Shown here piece by piece: positions 16,961 through 26,305 of a stretch of DNA of 44,730 nt. Made by a program: the position numbers and the translations under genes. The DNA comes from Oscillospiraceae bacterium (GTDB lineage Bacteria; Bacillota; Clostridia; Oscillospirales; UBA644), in the NCBI GenBank assembly GCA_015067305.1, contig SVMT01000018.1, positions 1 to 44,730 of the forward strand, read 5' to 3'. Numbering within the stretch: the stretch's first letter is position 1; every line of letters begins with the position of its first letter. The notes under the pieces are model-generated. The model was not told the origin of the DNA. It made no database searches and saw only the letters and a program-made list of their open reading frames with translations.

Positions 16961-17824
16961 ATGTCAGAAAAATTGAAGGTACTGCTCGTTGACGAGCAAA
17001 GTGAACAGCGGAATGCTTATACGGAGCGTTTGGCTTATACAGGTTATAATGTTATAGGTGCAACGGGAAATCCACGGAAAGCGTTGGAGATGATCTCCAA
17101 CGAGAAGCCCGATATTGTGTTATTCGATATTGTTTTGTCGCCCATTGACGGAATAACATTTTTGAAAGAAGCTGTTTCCATGAATTTGGAGAAAAAACCT
17201 CGGTTTATAGCTTTATCGTCCATTATGAGTGATGCTGTCGTACGTGAAGCAATGCAGACGGGTGCGGATTATTTCATGATAAAACCCTGTGAGTTCCAGG
17301 TTCTCAAGGACAGAATAGATATGCTGTCAGGCTCATATGTTGCGGAAACATCGGAAGATTTTCAGCTGTCATCTGTGGGTACATATACAAAGGAAAATCA
17401 GAACCGTTCTCCCAATTATTCCACAGTTATTTACGATGATGAAGAAGAGCCAGATCTTGAATCTCAGGTGACGGAGCTTATCTTACAGATAGGCATTCCC
17501 GCACACATCAAGGGGTATCATTTTGTCAGAAGTGCAATAATCATGGCGATAGAAACTCCCGATACCATAAACGCTATTACGAAAATAGTTTATCCGACCA
17601 TTGCGAAAAAATATCAGACTTCGCCGTCACGTGTGGAAAGAGCCATTCGCCATGCTATCGAGGTCGCATGGGACAGGGGAGACGTGGATACTCTCAACAG
17701 CATTTTCGGTTATTCCATAAACAGCAACAAGGGCAAACCAACAAATTCCGAGTTCATCGCAATGCTTTCCGATAAGCTCCGCCTCAAAAATAAGCAGTAT
17801 TCATATATGCAGATAAAAATGTAA
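16961..17824 (+). CDS. spo0A: Sporulation master regulator Spo0A
   Basis: A 287-residue response regulator controlling entry into sporulation. The receiver domain has the acidic pair Asp11-Glu12, phosphoacceptor Asp56 in 'IVLFDIVLSP', Ser86 and Lys108 ('MIKPCE'). After a variable linker (about 115-160), the Spo0A-specific DNA-binding domain shows 'HIKGYHFVRSAI', 'SPSRVERAIRHAIEVAW' and 'NKGKPTNSEFIAMLSDKLR', nearly invariant in the family. AAGGAGAT precedes the ATG. The usual upstream neighbours recN and spoIVB are missing, so the gene stands alone here. It is flanked by 0A boxes upstream and a hairpin terminator downstream. Confidence 0.98.
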   Translation: MSEKLKVLLVDEQSEQRNAYTERLAYTGYNVIGATGNPRKALEMISNEKPDIVLFDIVLSPIDGITFLKEAVSMNLEKKPRFIALSSIMSDAVVREAMQTGADYFMIKPCEFQVLKDRIDMLSGSYVAETSEDFQLSSVGTYTKENQNRSPNYSTVIYDDEEEPDLESQVTELILQIGIPAHIKGYHFVRSAIIMAIETPDTINAITKIVYPTIAKKYQTSPSRVERAIRHAIEVAWDRGDVDTLNSIFGYSINSNKGKPTNSEFIAMLSDKLRLKNKQYSYMQIKM

Positions 17825-17865
17825 AATACAAAATAAAGAAAAAAGATAAATAAAGAATGAATTGT

Positions 17866-17907
17866 AAAGCCGCCGTAGGGAGTGATCCTTACGGCGGTTT
17901 TATTTTA
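17866..17907. terminator. Terminator between spo0A and the convergent lipoprotein gene
   Basis: A GC-rich stem pairs AAGCCGCCGTAGG with CCTTACGGCGG-TT around a short loop, followed on the plus strand by TTTTATTTTAT. It lies between two convergent genes. The plus-strand tail is the better U tract; the minus-strand tail is short, so it may serve both genes unequally. Confidence 0.85.
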
Positions 17908-17912
17908 TAAGA

Positions 17913-19112
17913 TTACCATTCAAGTTTTATAAATCTTGGGTGATAGTCTTCTGTTTTTACTGCGTTTCCGTCACGGACGTTCACATTGTATGAAATAAGT
18001 AACGAGCCGTCTTTGGAGAGATGCGGGTGCGCTTTGGCGTTGTAGGTGTAATAAGTTCCGTCTCCGTGTTCCAGCGGTTTTCTGTATTCTTCTGCGGTGT
18101 ATATCTGAACGGATTCTTCGAACGGTCCGATGGGGGAATCGCTCAACGCGTACATTATTTTTTCGGATTCAACATTTTGCGTGTAGACCGCCATATATTT
18201 GCCCTCAAAAGGTCCGTCGGGAATATATGTTACGCTTAATTCGCAGGATACATTTTCTATCAAAATAGCGGAATCTTCGATATTTTCGCACCAATCTGTT
18301 CCGTTCCAATACCTAAGATTTGAAAAATCACCGATATCGTCCTTGTGTATCCTTGAAACTATCAAGTCTTTTGTGTGGAACGCATCAATGTTGTCTATGT
18401 ATCCGTAGAAATATATGTATTCATCAGCATTTTCCGCATGAGCATCTGTGGTATTGTTCATTATTCCGATGCCGTACGCATATTCCTTTGCGGCTGTCTT
18501 TTTCAGTAATTGAGTGACATTTTCAGTTCTTTTAAAATCTGAAAATAGGGGTTCGCAGTCTTCGGAAATCGGTATTTCAATGATGTCTATCTGAACGGGT
18601 TTCCAGTTTTCCTGGGTGAAAGCGAGAATATAAACGGAATTGTTTAACGTAAAACAATCAAAAAGCCATTGGTTTTGACCGAAAAGATTTGTGTTTTCTT
18701 CCGTATCCATTGAGCCGTTCAGACCGTAGTAAAAGGTCATTTTTTCAGGGTCGGGGGTGTCTCCCTCAAGAACTGCGGCGCTGTGGTTCGCCCAACATGA
18801 GTTTGAAATTTTTCCGTTTTTGTTCGCAGAACCGATAATTGTATCGCTGAAAATAAAAAGTGTTTTCGTTTCGCCGTCAGCGCCTGATATTTTGTCGTTT
18901 CCGTCAAGAGAAACGGTGTAGATTCCGTCAGCGCAAAGCCAGCCGTAATCCGTCCCTGCTCTGTTGAACAGATTGGTCCAACTGCTGTCGAGGTCGCATA
19001 GGGTATGAGGCTCGTTTGGGTCGATGAAATCCATAAGTTCAGCTCCTTCCGAACATGATGTTAAAAATATTATCATAATACATAATAAAACGGTATAAAA
19101 GTACTTTTTCAT
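17913..19112 (-). CDS. Lipoprotein with DUF4185/DUF5005-like beta-propeller
   Basis: A 399-residue lipoprotein. The signal peptide ends in lipobox L-T-S-C, and the mature protein begins C-S-E-G-A-E-L-M-D-F-I-D, the motif shared with other lipoproteins in this window. The body resembles DUF4185/DUF5005 proteins, predicted five-bladed propellers related to glycoside hydrolases. Supporting segments are 'LFIFSDTIIG', 'SCWANHSAAVLEGD' and, near the C-terminus, 'YNAKAHPHLSKDGSLLISYN'. It probably acts on a polysaccharide outside the membrane; substrate unknown. The ATG at 19112 has GAAGGAGGA before it and follows a good promoter, so the longer in-frame start upstream is rejected. It stands away from the other tagged lipoproteins. 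Confidence 0.75.
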   Translation of the reverse strand: MKKYFYTVLLCIMIIFLTSCSEGAELMDFIDPNEPHTLCDLDSSWTNLFNRAGTDYGWLCADGIYTVSLDGNDKISGADGETKTLFIFSDTIIGSANKNGKISNSCWANHSAAVLEGDTPDPEKMTFYYGLNGSMDTEENTNLFGQNQWLFDCFTLNNSVYILAFTQENWKPVQIDIIEIPISEDCEPLFSDFKRTENVTQLLKKTAAKEYAYGIGIMNNTTDAHAENADEYIYFYGYIDNIDAFHTKDLIVSRIHKDDIGDFSNLRYWNGTDWCENIEDSAILIENVSCELSVTYIPDGPFEGKYMAVYTQNVESEKIMYALSDSPIGPFEESVQIYTAEEYRKPLEHGDGTYYTYNAKAHPHLSKDGSLLISYNVNVRDGNAVKTEDYHPRFIKLEW

Positions 19113-19135
19113 GGTATATCCTCCTTCGCAGTTTA

Positions 19136-19164
19136 AGTATAGCATGATTTTCCTGTTTAGTCAA
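19136..19164 (-). promoter_or_regulatory. Housekeeping promoter of the propeller lipoprotein
   Basis: On the minus strand TTGACT (19159-19164) and TATACT (19136-19141) are 17 bp apart, about 25-30 bp upstream of the start at 19112. It is back to back with the dgkA promoter at 19205-19233. Confidence 0.82.
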
Positions 19165-19204
19165 GATATGAACGCAAAAATTGCTGAATTCTTACGTTAG
19201 TTTA

Positions 19205-19233
19205 TTGACTTCTGCTTAAAAATATGGTATACT
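19205..19233 (+). promoter_or_regulatory. Housekeeping promoter of the dgkA-era-recO-mutS2-comEC operon
   Basis: TTGACT (19205-19210) and TATACT (19228-19233) have a 17-bp spacer. Transcription would start near 19240, so the dgkA start must lie downstream of that, which favours the TTG at 19269. Confidence 0.85.
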
Positions 19234-19268
19234 GTATATTGAGATATTATAGAAAGGCGGCGACGGGC

Positions 19269-19721
19269 TTGAGAGGGCTTTTGAAGAGCTTTGTTTATGC
19301 TTTCAACGGCATAAAAAATGCGGTCCTGACGGAGCGAAATTTCAGAATACATATGACGGCTATATTTTTTGTGCTGTATTTTGCGGCACTTTACGGGCTG
19401 AACTCAATGCAATATGCGGTTTTGTATCTTGTGTTGGCACTTGTTCCTGCGCTTGAGCTTGTGAATACAGCTGTTGAAAAATCTGTGGACCTCAGTACAG
19501 AGGAACACAATGAATTGGCAAAGATCGCAAAGGATTCTTCTGCGGCGGCTGTTCTTGTGGCGGCTTTCGGCGCAATAGGCGTGGCTGTGGCACTGTTTTC
19601 CGATATTGAAAAGCTCAAAGTTGCACTTTCAGCGGTATTTTCTCTGCCGCATCTTCCCATTTTAATTATAGCAGTAATTTTTTGGATATATTTTATATTT
19701 TTCTTTGGTAAAAAACGTTAA
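19269..19721 (+). CDS. dgkA: Diacylglycerol/undecaprenol kinase
   Basis: A 150-residue integral membrane kinase of the DgkA family; Gram-positive members mainly phosphorylate undecaprenol for cell-wall lipid-carrier recycling. Three membrane helices are visible. The family core reads 'LVPALELVNTAVEKSVDL', with catalytic and metal-binding Glu residues, followed by 'LAKIAKDSSAAAVLVAA'. The start is taken as TTG at 19269: AAAGGCGG lies eight bases upstream, and the promoter's -10 box at 19228-19233 excludes the longer reading from 19224. It precedes era and recO as in Bacillus. Confidence 0.88.
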   Translation: MRGLLKSFVYAFNGIKNAVLTERNFRIHMTAIFFVLYFAALYGLNSMQYAVLYLVLALVPALELVNTAVEKSVDLSTEEHNELAKIAKDSSAAAVLVAAFGAIGVAVALFSDIEKLKVALSAVFSLPHLPILIIAVIFWIYFIFFFGKKR

Positions 19722-19735
19722 AGGACGGTAAAAAA

Positions 19736-20632
19736 ATGAAAAGCGGATTTGTTTCAATCGTAGGACGTGCAAACGTCGGCAAAAGCACACTCATGAACGC
19801 TCTTATCGGCGAGAAGATCGCCATTGTTTCAGATAAACCTCAGACCACCCGTGGAAGAGTTACGGGTATTTACAACGACGATGATGTTCAGCTCGTTTTT
19901 ATTGATACCCCCGGTATCCACACACCAAAAAATAAATTGGGAGAACATATGATAAGAACTTCGGCGGAAGCATTTTCCGGTGTTGATGTGGTTCTTTTTG
20001 TTGCGGAAGCTAAAAAGCCCAGAAGTTCCGAACTCCAGATAATCGAAAAATTAAAGGGCTCAAATGTTCCCGTTATCCTTGTCCTAAATAAAGTAGACAT
20101 TATTGCAAAATCAGAAGTTGCAGCTGCCATCGGTGAATATTCTCAGCTCTATCCCTTTGCGTCCATAGTTCCAGTTTCGGCTAAAAATGAAGATGGTGTT
20201 GATATCGTTCTTAAAGAACTTTTGCCTTTCATTGATGAGGGTGAGCTTCTTTATCCCACGGATATTGCTACGGATATGACTTCCCGTCAGCTTGTTGAGG
20301 AGATCGTGCGCGAAAAATTTCTCAATAATCTTTACGATGAGATCCCTCACGGTATCGCTATCGAAACGGTCGTATACCAGGATACAGAAACCACTAAGGG
20401 CGAGCCTATCTCCAACATAAACATCAACATTATTTGCGAAAAAGAACAGCATAAAGGTATGATAATCGGTAAAAAGGGTGCTATGCTCAAAAAGACGATG
20501 TCCGAAGCCCGCGCTGATATCGAAGACCTTTTAGGTCAAAAAATCTTTATGGAATGTCACGTAAAAGTCCGTGAAAATTGGCGTGATAACGAAAGTCTCA
20601 TCCGTTCTTACGGTTTGAACTTTATGGAATAA
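19736..20632 (+). CDS. era: GTPase Era
   Basis: A 298-residue Era GTPase, which binds the 3' end of 16S rRNA during 30S subunit maturation. G1 'GRANVGKS' (residues 10-17), switch region 'KPQTTRGRV', G3 'DTPG' (about 59-62) and G4 'NKVD' (about 118-121) are all present. The C-terminal KH domain contains 'MIIGKKGAMLKK' with the GxxG loop. Length and order (dgkA-era-recO) are typical. It starts 14 bases after dgkA and ends 12 bases before recO. Confidence 0.98.
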   Translation: MKSGFVSIVGRANVGKSTLMNALIGEKIAIVSDKPQTTRGRVTGIYNDDDVQLVFIDTPGIHTPKNKLGEHMIRTSAEAFSGVDVVLFVAEAKKPRSSELQIIEKLKGSNVPVILVLNKVDIIAKSEVAAAIGEYSQLYPFASIVPVSAKNEDGVDIVLKELLPFIDEGELLYPTDIATDMTSRQLVEEIVREKFLNNLYDEIPHGIAIETVVYQDTETTKGEPISNININIICEKEQHKGMIIGKKGAMLKKTMSEARADIEDLLGQKIFMECHVKVRENWRDNESLIRSYGLNFME

Positions 20633-20644
20633 AAAGGTCTACAA

Positions 20645-21391
20645 ATGAATGATTTTAAGGTCAACGGAATAGTTCTCAGAGCAGCACCTTTCAAGGAAAG
20701 CAGCGCTGTTCTGACATTGCTTACCGCAGAACGGGGAAAAATGGCTGTGGTTGCCCAAGGGGTTCGCAAAGTCAAAAAAAGCGGACTTTATGCCCAGCCC
20801 TTTTCATATTCGGAATTTGTTCTCAGCGAAAGTAAGGGACTTCCCGTTTGCCGTTCAGCAGACCTGAAAGAAACTTTCTACGGTTTACGGGAGGATATGG
20901 ACCGACTTGCCATCGGGCAGTATCTTCTTGAGACCTCTCTGCTTGTGGGAGAGGATGTGAATGACGGTGGAGATTTTCTTAAGCTTCTGTTGAATTCCCT
21001 GTACCTGCTTTCACATAAGGAAAGCGGTATTTCCCCCTTTGTGGTAAAGACTGTTTACGAATTGAAATTTGCATACTTATGCGGTTACGGTGCGGATCCT
21101 GACCTTTGTTCCGATTGCGGAAAAGAAGCTTTGTATTGGAGCTTTGAAGAAGGCTTTCTTTGCAGTGACTGTGCGGCAAGCACTTTTGCTGTCATACATC
21201 CGCTGTCACCTGCTGTGAAAAAGGCAATGAAACATATTCTTACCACAGACGGGATAGGCTCATATTCATTCAAAATGAGCGAAAAAGCTTTCGGAGATCT
21301 TTCGACCCTTTCCGAAAAATATCTGGAAGCGAAGACCGAAACACGATTCAGAGCCTTGGAGTTTATATCAAAATTAGGCTCAAATGAATAG
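20645..21391 (+). CDS. recO: DNA repair protein RecO
   Basis: A 248-residue RecO, which with RecF/RecR loads RecA onto SSB-coated DNA. The N-terminal OB fold begins 'FKVNGIVLRAAPFKESSAVL', with 'GKMAVVAQGVRKVKK' typical of the family. A four-cysteine zinc site lies in the C-terminal helical domain: C-x-x-C in 'LCSDCG' and again in 'FLCSDCA'. It is placed between era and mutS2 with short spacers, so it is part of the same operon. Confidence 0.96.
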   Translation: MNDFKVNGIVLRAAPFKESSAVLTLLTAERGKMAVVAQGVRKVKKSGLYAQPFSYSEFVLSESKGLPVCRSADLKETFYGLREDMDRLAIGQYLLETSLLVGEDVNDGGDFLKLLLNSLYLLSHKESGISPFVVKTVYELKFAYLCGYGADPDLCSDCGKEALYWSFEEGFLCSDCAASTFAVIHPLSPAVKKAMKHILTTDGIGSYSFKMSEKAFGDLSTLSEKYLEAKTETRFRALEFISKLGSNE

Positions 21392-21403
21392 AAAGGAAAA
21401 GAA

Positions 21404-23764
21404 ATGCATTATAATTTTAAATCACTTGAATTTGATAAAATAAGGCAAAGACTTGCAAAGTTTGCTCTTTCCGAAGACGGCAAAAAACTTTGTGAGACCC
21501 TTGTACCATATGCAAAAATAGAAGATGCGGATCAGGCACTTGCTGAGACAGATGCCGCAGCAGTTCTCTACATTAAGTATCAGATACCTCAGTTTGAGGA
21601 CTTGCGTGATGTTGTGAATTCCTGTACGCGAGCTCAGAGTGGCTCTACGCTGTCCATACGCGAACTCATGGATATCGGTCTTGTCCTTCGTGTGGCAAGA
21701 AATCTCCATGACTTTCTCGAAGAGAAACCAGAGGCTAAGGTTTTCAACGAATACTGTGAACGCCTTATGCCCAATAAGTATTTTGAAGAAAAAATACAGT
21801 CCGCATTTATCAGCGAAGATGAAGTTGCTGATACTGCATCTCCTGCGCTTCTTGAGATCAGACGCAAACAGATGCAGGCAAAAAATAAGATACGTTCTTC
21901 CCTTGAAGGTATTATTCATTCTCAGACGCATCAGAAACAGCTTCAGGATTCCATCGTAACCATCAGAAACGGCAGATATGTTATTCCCGTAAAGGCCGAG
22001 TACAGAAATGAATTCGGAGGACTTGTTCATGATGTTTCTTCAAGCGGTGCAACACTTTTTATTGAACCTGTTCAGGTTGTCCAGGCGAATAACGAACTTT
22101 CCGTGCTTGCGTCCAAAGAACAGCAGGAGATCGAAAGGATCCTTTCCGAGTTTTCCGTTGAAGCAGGTGCTTTTGCTGAAAACATTATTGAGAACTATAA
22201 AGTCTCTTTGTTCTTTGACTTTACTTTTGCAAAAGCAAGATTTGCTTATGACTTGAAGGCTTCCAGACCAAAGCTTAATCAGGATGGCATCGTAAAACTT
22301 CGTGCCGCAAGACATCCTCTTATTGACAAGGAAAAGGTCGTTCCCATTGATGTAAGTCTCGGTTCGGAATACAATGCCCTTATTATTACCGGTCCAAATA
22401 CAGGCGGTAAGACAGTTACTTTGAAGACAGTAGGACTTCTTTGCCTTATGGCAAAATCAGGTCTGTTCATTCCCACAAAAGACGGTGCTTCCGTTGCATT
22501 TTTTGATAACGTTTTTGCCGATATCGGCGACGAACAGAGCATTGAGCAGAGCCTTTCCACTTTCTCCTCACATATGAAAAATATTATCGGTATTCTGGAG
22601 AAAGCTGACAATAATTCCCTTGTACTTCTTGACGAGCTTGGTTCAGGTACAGACCCTGCGGAAGGTGCGGCTCTTGCAATTTCAATTATCGAAAAACTGC
22701 TGAAGATAGGCGTCCGTCTCGTTTGTACAACACACTATGCGGAACTGAAACTGTACGCTCTCCATACTCCCAATGTCGAAAACGCTTCCTGTGAGTTTGA
22801 CGTTGCAACACTTCGCCCCACATACAGACTTATTGTGGGAATTCCCGGTAAATCCAATGCTTTCGCCATTGCTTCAAAGCTCGGCATGACAGATGAGATC
22901 ATTGAGAATGCAAAAGAAAACCTCAAGAGCGAAACGGTGAATGTCGAAGCCGTTCTTGCTGATCTTGAAATTAAGCGGAAGAGTATTGAACTTGATGCAG
23001 AGCGTGCCGCAGAACTCAAATATGACGCCGAAAGACGCTTGAAGAATATCGAGAATGAGATCTCCGCACGTTGGGCTGATTCCGAAAGAGATATCAAAAA
23101 ACAAAAGGAAAAGGCCGCAGACCTTATCGAAAGAACAAGGCGTGAGGCTGAAAGCATGATGCGTCAGATCGAAGATCTTCGTAAGGCTAAAGATAAGGAA
23201 GAATTCCGTAAGAGCCTCAAACAGGCTCAGGCTAAAGTTGATGAAACCATTGCTTCCCTTGAAAATGAGGCTGAATTGAACAAAAAACCTGAAAAGAAAC
23301 CTCTTTCGAGAGCTCTTGTCAAGGGTGATGATGTCCGTATTTACAGCCTCGGGGTTGATGCTGTTGTGCTTGAACTTCCCGATTCAAAAGGAATGGTTTA
23401 CGTTCAGGCAGGCGCAATGAAAACAAAGGTCAAACTTACAGACCTTGAGCTTATCAAGAAGAAACGTACGGAATACGAATCCGTTGCCACAGTTAAGACG
23501 AACCGTGCCACAAGAAGTGTCAAGAGTGAGCTTGATATCCGAGGCATGACTGCGTTTGAAGCTGAAAGTCTTATAGAAGATTATCTCAGCGACTGTGTCA
23601 CATCAGGTCTGAATACTGTCAGCATAATTCACGGTAAAGGTACGGGAGCGCTTCGTTCCGCAGTTCAGATGCAGCTTAAAAATCATCCTCTCGTCGCAGA
23701 GTACCGCCTTGGTCTCTATGGCGAAGGTGAAAACGGTGTAACTATCATAACTTTGAAAAAATAA
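21404..23764 (+). CDS. mutS2: MutS2 family ATPase-endonuclease
   Basis: A 786-residue MutS2. This family suppresses recombination or, as RqcU, rescues collided ribosomes. The ABC-type ATPase contains Walker A 'GPNTGGKT' (about residues 329-336), 'SLSTFSSHMKNI' signature and Walker B 'SLVLLDELGSGTDPAEG'. A long charged coiled coil (about 510-630) follows. The C-terminal Smr nuclease domain (about 708-786) shows 'ELDIRGMTAFEAESLIEDYL' and 'IIHGKGTGALR', including the conserved HGKG. AGAAAGGAAAAG precedes the ATG. Three bases separate its stop from comEC. Confidence 0.97.
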   Translation: MHYNFKSLEFDKIRQRLAKFALSEDGKKLCETLVPYAKIEDADQALAETDAAAVLYIKYQIPQFEDLRDVVNSCTRAQSGSTLSIRELMDIGLVLRVARNLHDFLEEKPEAKVFNEYCERLMPNKYFEEKIQSAFISEDEVADTASPALLEIRRKQMQAKNKIRSSLEGIIHSQTHQKQLQDSIVTIRNGRYVIPVKAEYRNEFGGLVHDVSSSGATLFIEPVQVVQANNELSVLASKEQQEIERILSEFSVEAGAFAENIIENYKVSLFFDFTFAKARFAYDLKASRPKLNQDGIVKLRAARHPLIDKEKVVPIDVSLGSEYNALIITGPNTGGKTVTLKTVGLLCLMAKSGLFIPTKDGASVAFFDNVFADIGDEQSIEQSLSTFSSHMKNIIGILEKADNNSLVLLDELGSGTDPAEGAALAISIIEKLLKIGVRLVCTTHYAELKLYALHTPNVENASCEFDVATLRPTYRLIVGIPGKSNAFAIASKLGMTDEIIENAKENLKSETVNVEAVLADLEIKRKSIELDAERAAELKYDAERRLKNIENEISARWADSERDIKKQKEKAADLIERTRREAESMMRQIEDLRKAKDKEEFRKSLKQAQAKVDETIASLENEAELNKKPEKKPLSRALVKGDDVRIYSLGVDAVVLELPDSKGMVYVQAGAMKTKVKLTDLELIKKKRTEYESVATVKTNRATRSVKSELDIRGMTAFEAESLIEDYLSDCVTSGLNTVSIIHGKGTGALRSAVQMQLKNHPLVAEYRLGLYGEGENGVTIITLKK

Positions 23765-23767
23765 ACT

Positions 23768-26137
23768 ATGAAAAGAGCTTTTCTTTCGACGGGCGTTTCA
23801 GCATTGGCGTTTTTGCTATGCATTGAATATGTAAATGTCCGTTATATCCCGATGTTAATATGCTTTACAGCGGCGGTTGGAATTCTTTCCGCCGCCGTCA
23901 GGTTTATTCTTGGTAGAAAAGCTCTCCGTAAAGGTCAGCCGTATCCTAAGGCGAGAAGCATCTTTGAAACTATTCTGGCTGTTTGTATTTCAATTTGTCT
24001 TTGCGGTTCTGTTTATGTTTACCATTCAAACCGATTCAATTCCGTGGCGGGGAATTATAATGGTGCGGAGGTTGAATGTAAACTTCAGATCGTTTCTGAG
24101 GAGACTTTTTCTGACAGCGGATATGGGTATTTTGAAGCTATTCCTGTTGAGGGCCTTGATACAAATGGGTATTCCGTGCGGATATTCAGCAGCGGTCTGC
24201 CCGAAGCCGAAGTTTATGATTATATCTCAGGAACATTTGAGTTTTCAGCACCGGATGAGGAATATTGGACCTGGAGTCGTTCAGAGGGAATCGTATTGTC
24301 TGCCTTTGCCAACGAAGTGACTGTTGAAACGAATCCCGACAGACCTTTCGGTTTTTATCTCGTTGAGCTCCGCAGATATATCAGAAATGCAATAACTGCG
24401 AATTTCGGGGAAGCTCATTCTTTTATAAAAGCGGTACTTTTAGGAGATCGTTCCGATTTTGAAACTGAAGAATTTGATTCCTTGCGGAGATCAGGACTTC
24501 TTCATATAACTGCTGTTTCAGGCCTTCATGTGGGTATCACTGCATCTTTTGTTCTTGCGCTGTTTTCATTTATTAAGAAGCGTTGGTTGCGTTATATTTT
24601 TGTGATCCCCATACTCTTTCTCCTTGCGGCGGTTACAGGATTTTCTCCGTCTGTTATCAGGTCTGTTTTTATGATATGCGCAGGGTATGCAGGGCACATA
24701 ATGCTGCGTCGTACCGATACATTGAATCTTCTTGGCGCAATTTTGACTGTATGTCTTATTGTTTCTCCGTTTTCGGCTCATTCCGCATCTCTTTTGCTTT
24801 CCTTTTCGGCAACTGCAGGTTTGATACTGTTTTCCGATACTCTTCAAAAGGCATTCACCACTTGGTATTTCAGGGCTACAGGGAAATATATATCAAAAAT
24901 TTTCAGAGGTTTAATCTCAACATTTTCAGTTTCATTAGCGTGTACTGTGTTCACAATACCTGTAAGTATGGCGCTTTTTGATACTTTTTCAGCGGCAGGA
25001 CTTCTGACAAACATTCTTTGTCTGTGGCTTATAAAATACATTTTTGTATTCTCTGCTGTAACGGTCATTTTGTCGGGGATATCGTTCCTCGGACCATTCT
25101 TTACTCTTATCTCATTACTTGTAAATTGGAGCGTAAAATATATAATGAAGATCAGCGATATTTTTTCCGAAACAGTTCTTTCGGAGCTTTCTTCCCGACC
25201 GACAACGGTTATTCTTGCGGCTGTGATCGGTTACATAGTATACCTGCTCATGGGTACGCAAAAGTCAAAAAAAGAGCGCAAAAAGCGCAGTAAACAGGTT
25301 GGAAGGATCGCCGCAGCTGTTATTTCTGCCATCGTGGTCCTCATTTCCACTTCCGTGGCTCAAAAAGTTGCAACGCCCAGCGACAATAAACTTCACACGG
25401 TTTTTGTGGATGTTGGTCAGGGATTGGGTACATATGTTTCGATCAATGAAAAAGCGATTATTTTCGACTGCGGTGGTTCGAAAGACGCAGGAGAAGCCAT
25501 GAATGAGGCTCTCCGTGAGGGCGGTATTCAGGAAATTGACTATGTTGTTATCTCACATCTTCATGATGACCACGCAAACGGAATCGCTGAAATATTTGCT
25601 CAATGGGATATTGACGAGGTCATCGTTCCTTATACCGAAGGCGACCCTGCTATCCTTGTTGAACTGATGATGCTTGCCGCTGAAGAGGGGGCTGAAGTTC
25701 TGACAATAAGTAAAGATATGACGAGAAATTTCGGTGATGCAAGAATTGATCTCCTGACAGAGCATCTTGATCCCGAATCTTCCGACCAGAACGAAAACAG
25801 CATTGTTTCAGTTGTCACTCTTGTGAATTACAGAGTTATGTTCACGGGTGACATTACTGCGGCAGCAGAGAAAAGGCTTGTTGATGCTTACGGTCTGACT
25901 TTAAGGTCTTCGGTTCTTACAGTACCTCATCACGGCTCAAAATATTCCTCTTCCGAAGCGTTCCTTGCCATGGTTTCCCCTGATATTTCTGTGATCTCCG
26001 TTGGCAACAACAGCTACGGACATCCTGCAGATGAAGTCCTTGAACGGCTTCTTCCTTACGGAGAGATACTTTCCACCAAGGTTCTCGGCAACATTGAGAT
26101 CGTTACAGACGGCGTAGAGACCGAGGTTTTGAGCTGA
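23768..26137 (+). CDS. comEC: ComEC/Rec2 DNA uptake channel
   Basis: A 789-residue ComEC, the channel that takes single-stranded DNA through the membrane during transformation. After two N-terminal membrane helices comes the DUF4131 region, then the multi-helix Competence domain (about 200-480) with 'LRRSGLLHITAVSGLHVG'. The C-terminal metallo-beta-lactamase-like domain (about 530-789) has 'HLHDDH' at about 597-602 and 'VPHHGSKYSS', so the nuclease-like site looks intact. There is no clear ribosome-binding site in the three-base gap after mutS2, suggesting coupled translation. No other competence gene is in the window. Confidence 0.94.
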   Translation: MKRAFLSTGVSALAFLLCIEYVNVRYIPMLICFTAAVGILSAAVRFILGRKALRKGQPYPKARSIFETILAVCISICLCGSVYVYHSNRFNSVAGNYNGAEVECKLQIVSEETFSDSGYGYFEAIPVEGLDTNGYSVRIFSSGLPEAEVYDYISGTFEFSAPDEEYWTWSRSEGIVLSAFANEVTVETNPDRPFGFYLVELRRYIRNAITANFGEAHSFIKAVLLGDRSDFETEEFDSLRRSGLLHITAVSGLHVGITASFVLALFSFIKKRWLRYIFVIPILFLLAAVTGFSPSVIRSVFMICAGYAGHIMLRRTDTLNLLGAILTVCLIVSPFSAHSASLLLSFSATAGLILFSDTLQKAFTTWYFRATGKYISKIFRGLISTFSVSLACTVFTIPVSMALFDTFSAAGLLTNILCLWLIKYIFVFSAVTVILSGISFLGPFFTLISLLVNWSVKYIMKISDIFSETVLSELSSRPTTVILAAVIGYIVYLLMGTQKSKKERKKRSKQVGRIAAAVISAIVVLISTSVAQKVATPSDNKLHTVFVDVGQGLGTYVSINEKAIIFDCGGSKDAGEAMNEALREGGIQEIDYVVISHLHDDHANGIAEIFAQWDIDEVIVPYTEGDPAILVELMMLAAEEGAEVLTISKDMTRNFGDARIDLLTEHLDPESSDQNENSIVSVVTLVNYRVMFTGDITAAAEKRLVDAYGLTLRSSVLTVPHHGSKYSSSEAFLAMVSPDISVISVGNNSYGHPADEVLERLLPYGEILSTKVLGNIEIVTDGVETEVLS

Positions 26138-26153
26138 TTTTGAATGAAAAATA

Positions 26154-26234
26154 TGTGGGGAACTGTTTTTTCTTTTCGCGGAAAAAGAAAAAACAGTTCC
26201 CCACACCCCTCCAAAAAAGAAAACCGAAATTGGG
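26154..26234 (-). repeat. Composite hairpin element, partial copy in reverse orientation
   Basis: A near-perfect hairpin (26154-26205) pairs TGTGGGGAACTGTTTTTTC with GAAAAAACAGTTCCCCACA. It is followed by the conserved box, read on the minus strand as CCAATTTCGGTTTTC, then a T run and GGAGGGGTG. Only the hairpin C end of the element is present. The hairpin starts 17 nt after the comEC stop, the same placement as in other copies, but on the opposite strand. It fills the gap between convergent comEC and a metallophosphoesterase gene. Confidence 0.82.
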
Positions 26235-26305
26235 AAAGTATAAAAAATTGAATGTTAAAGTATATAACCTTTATCGTATTACCATTGAGTATCGTTTACT
26301 TATTC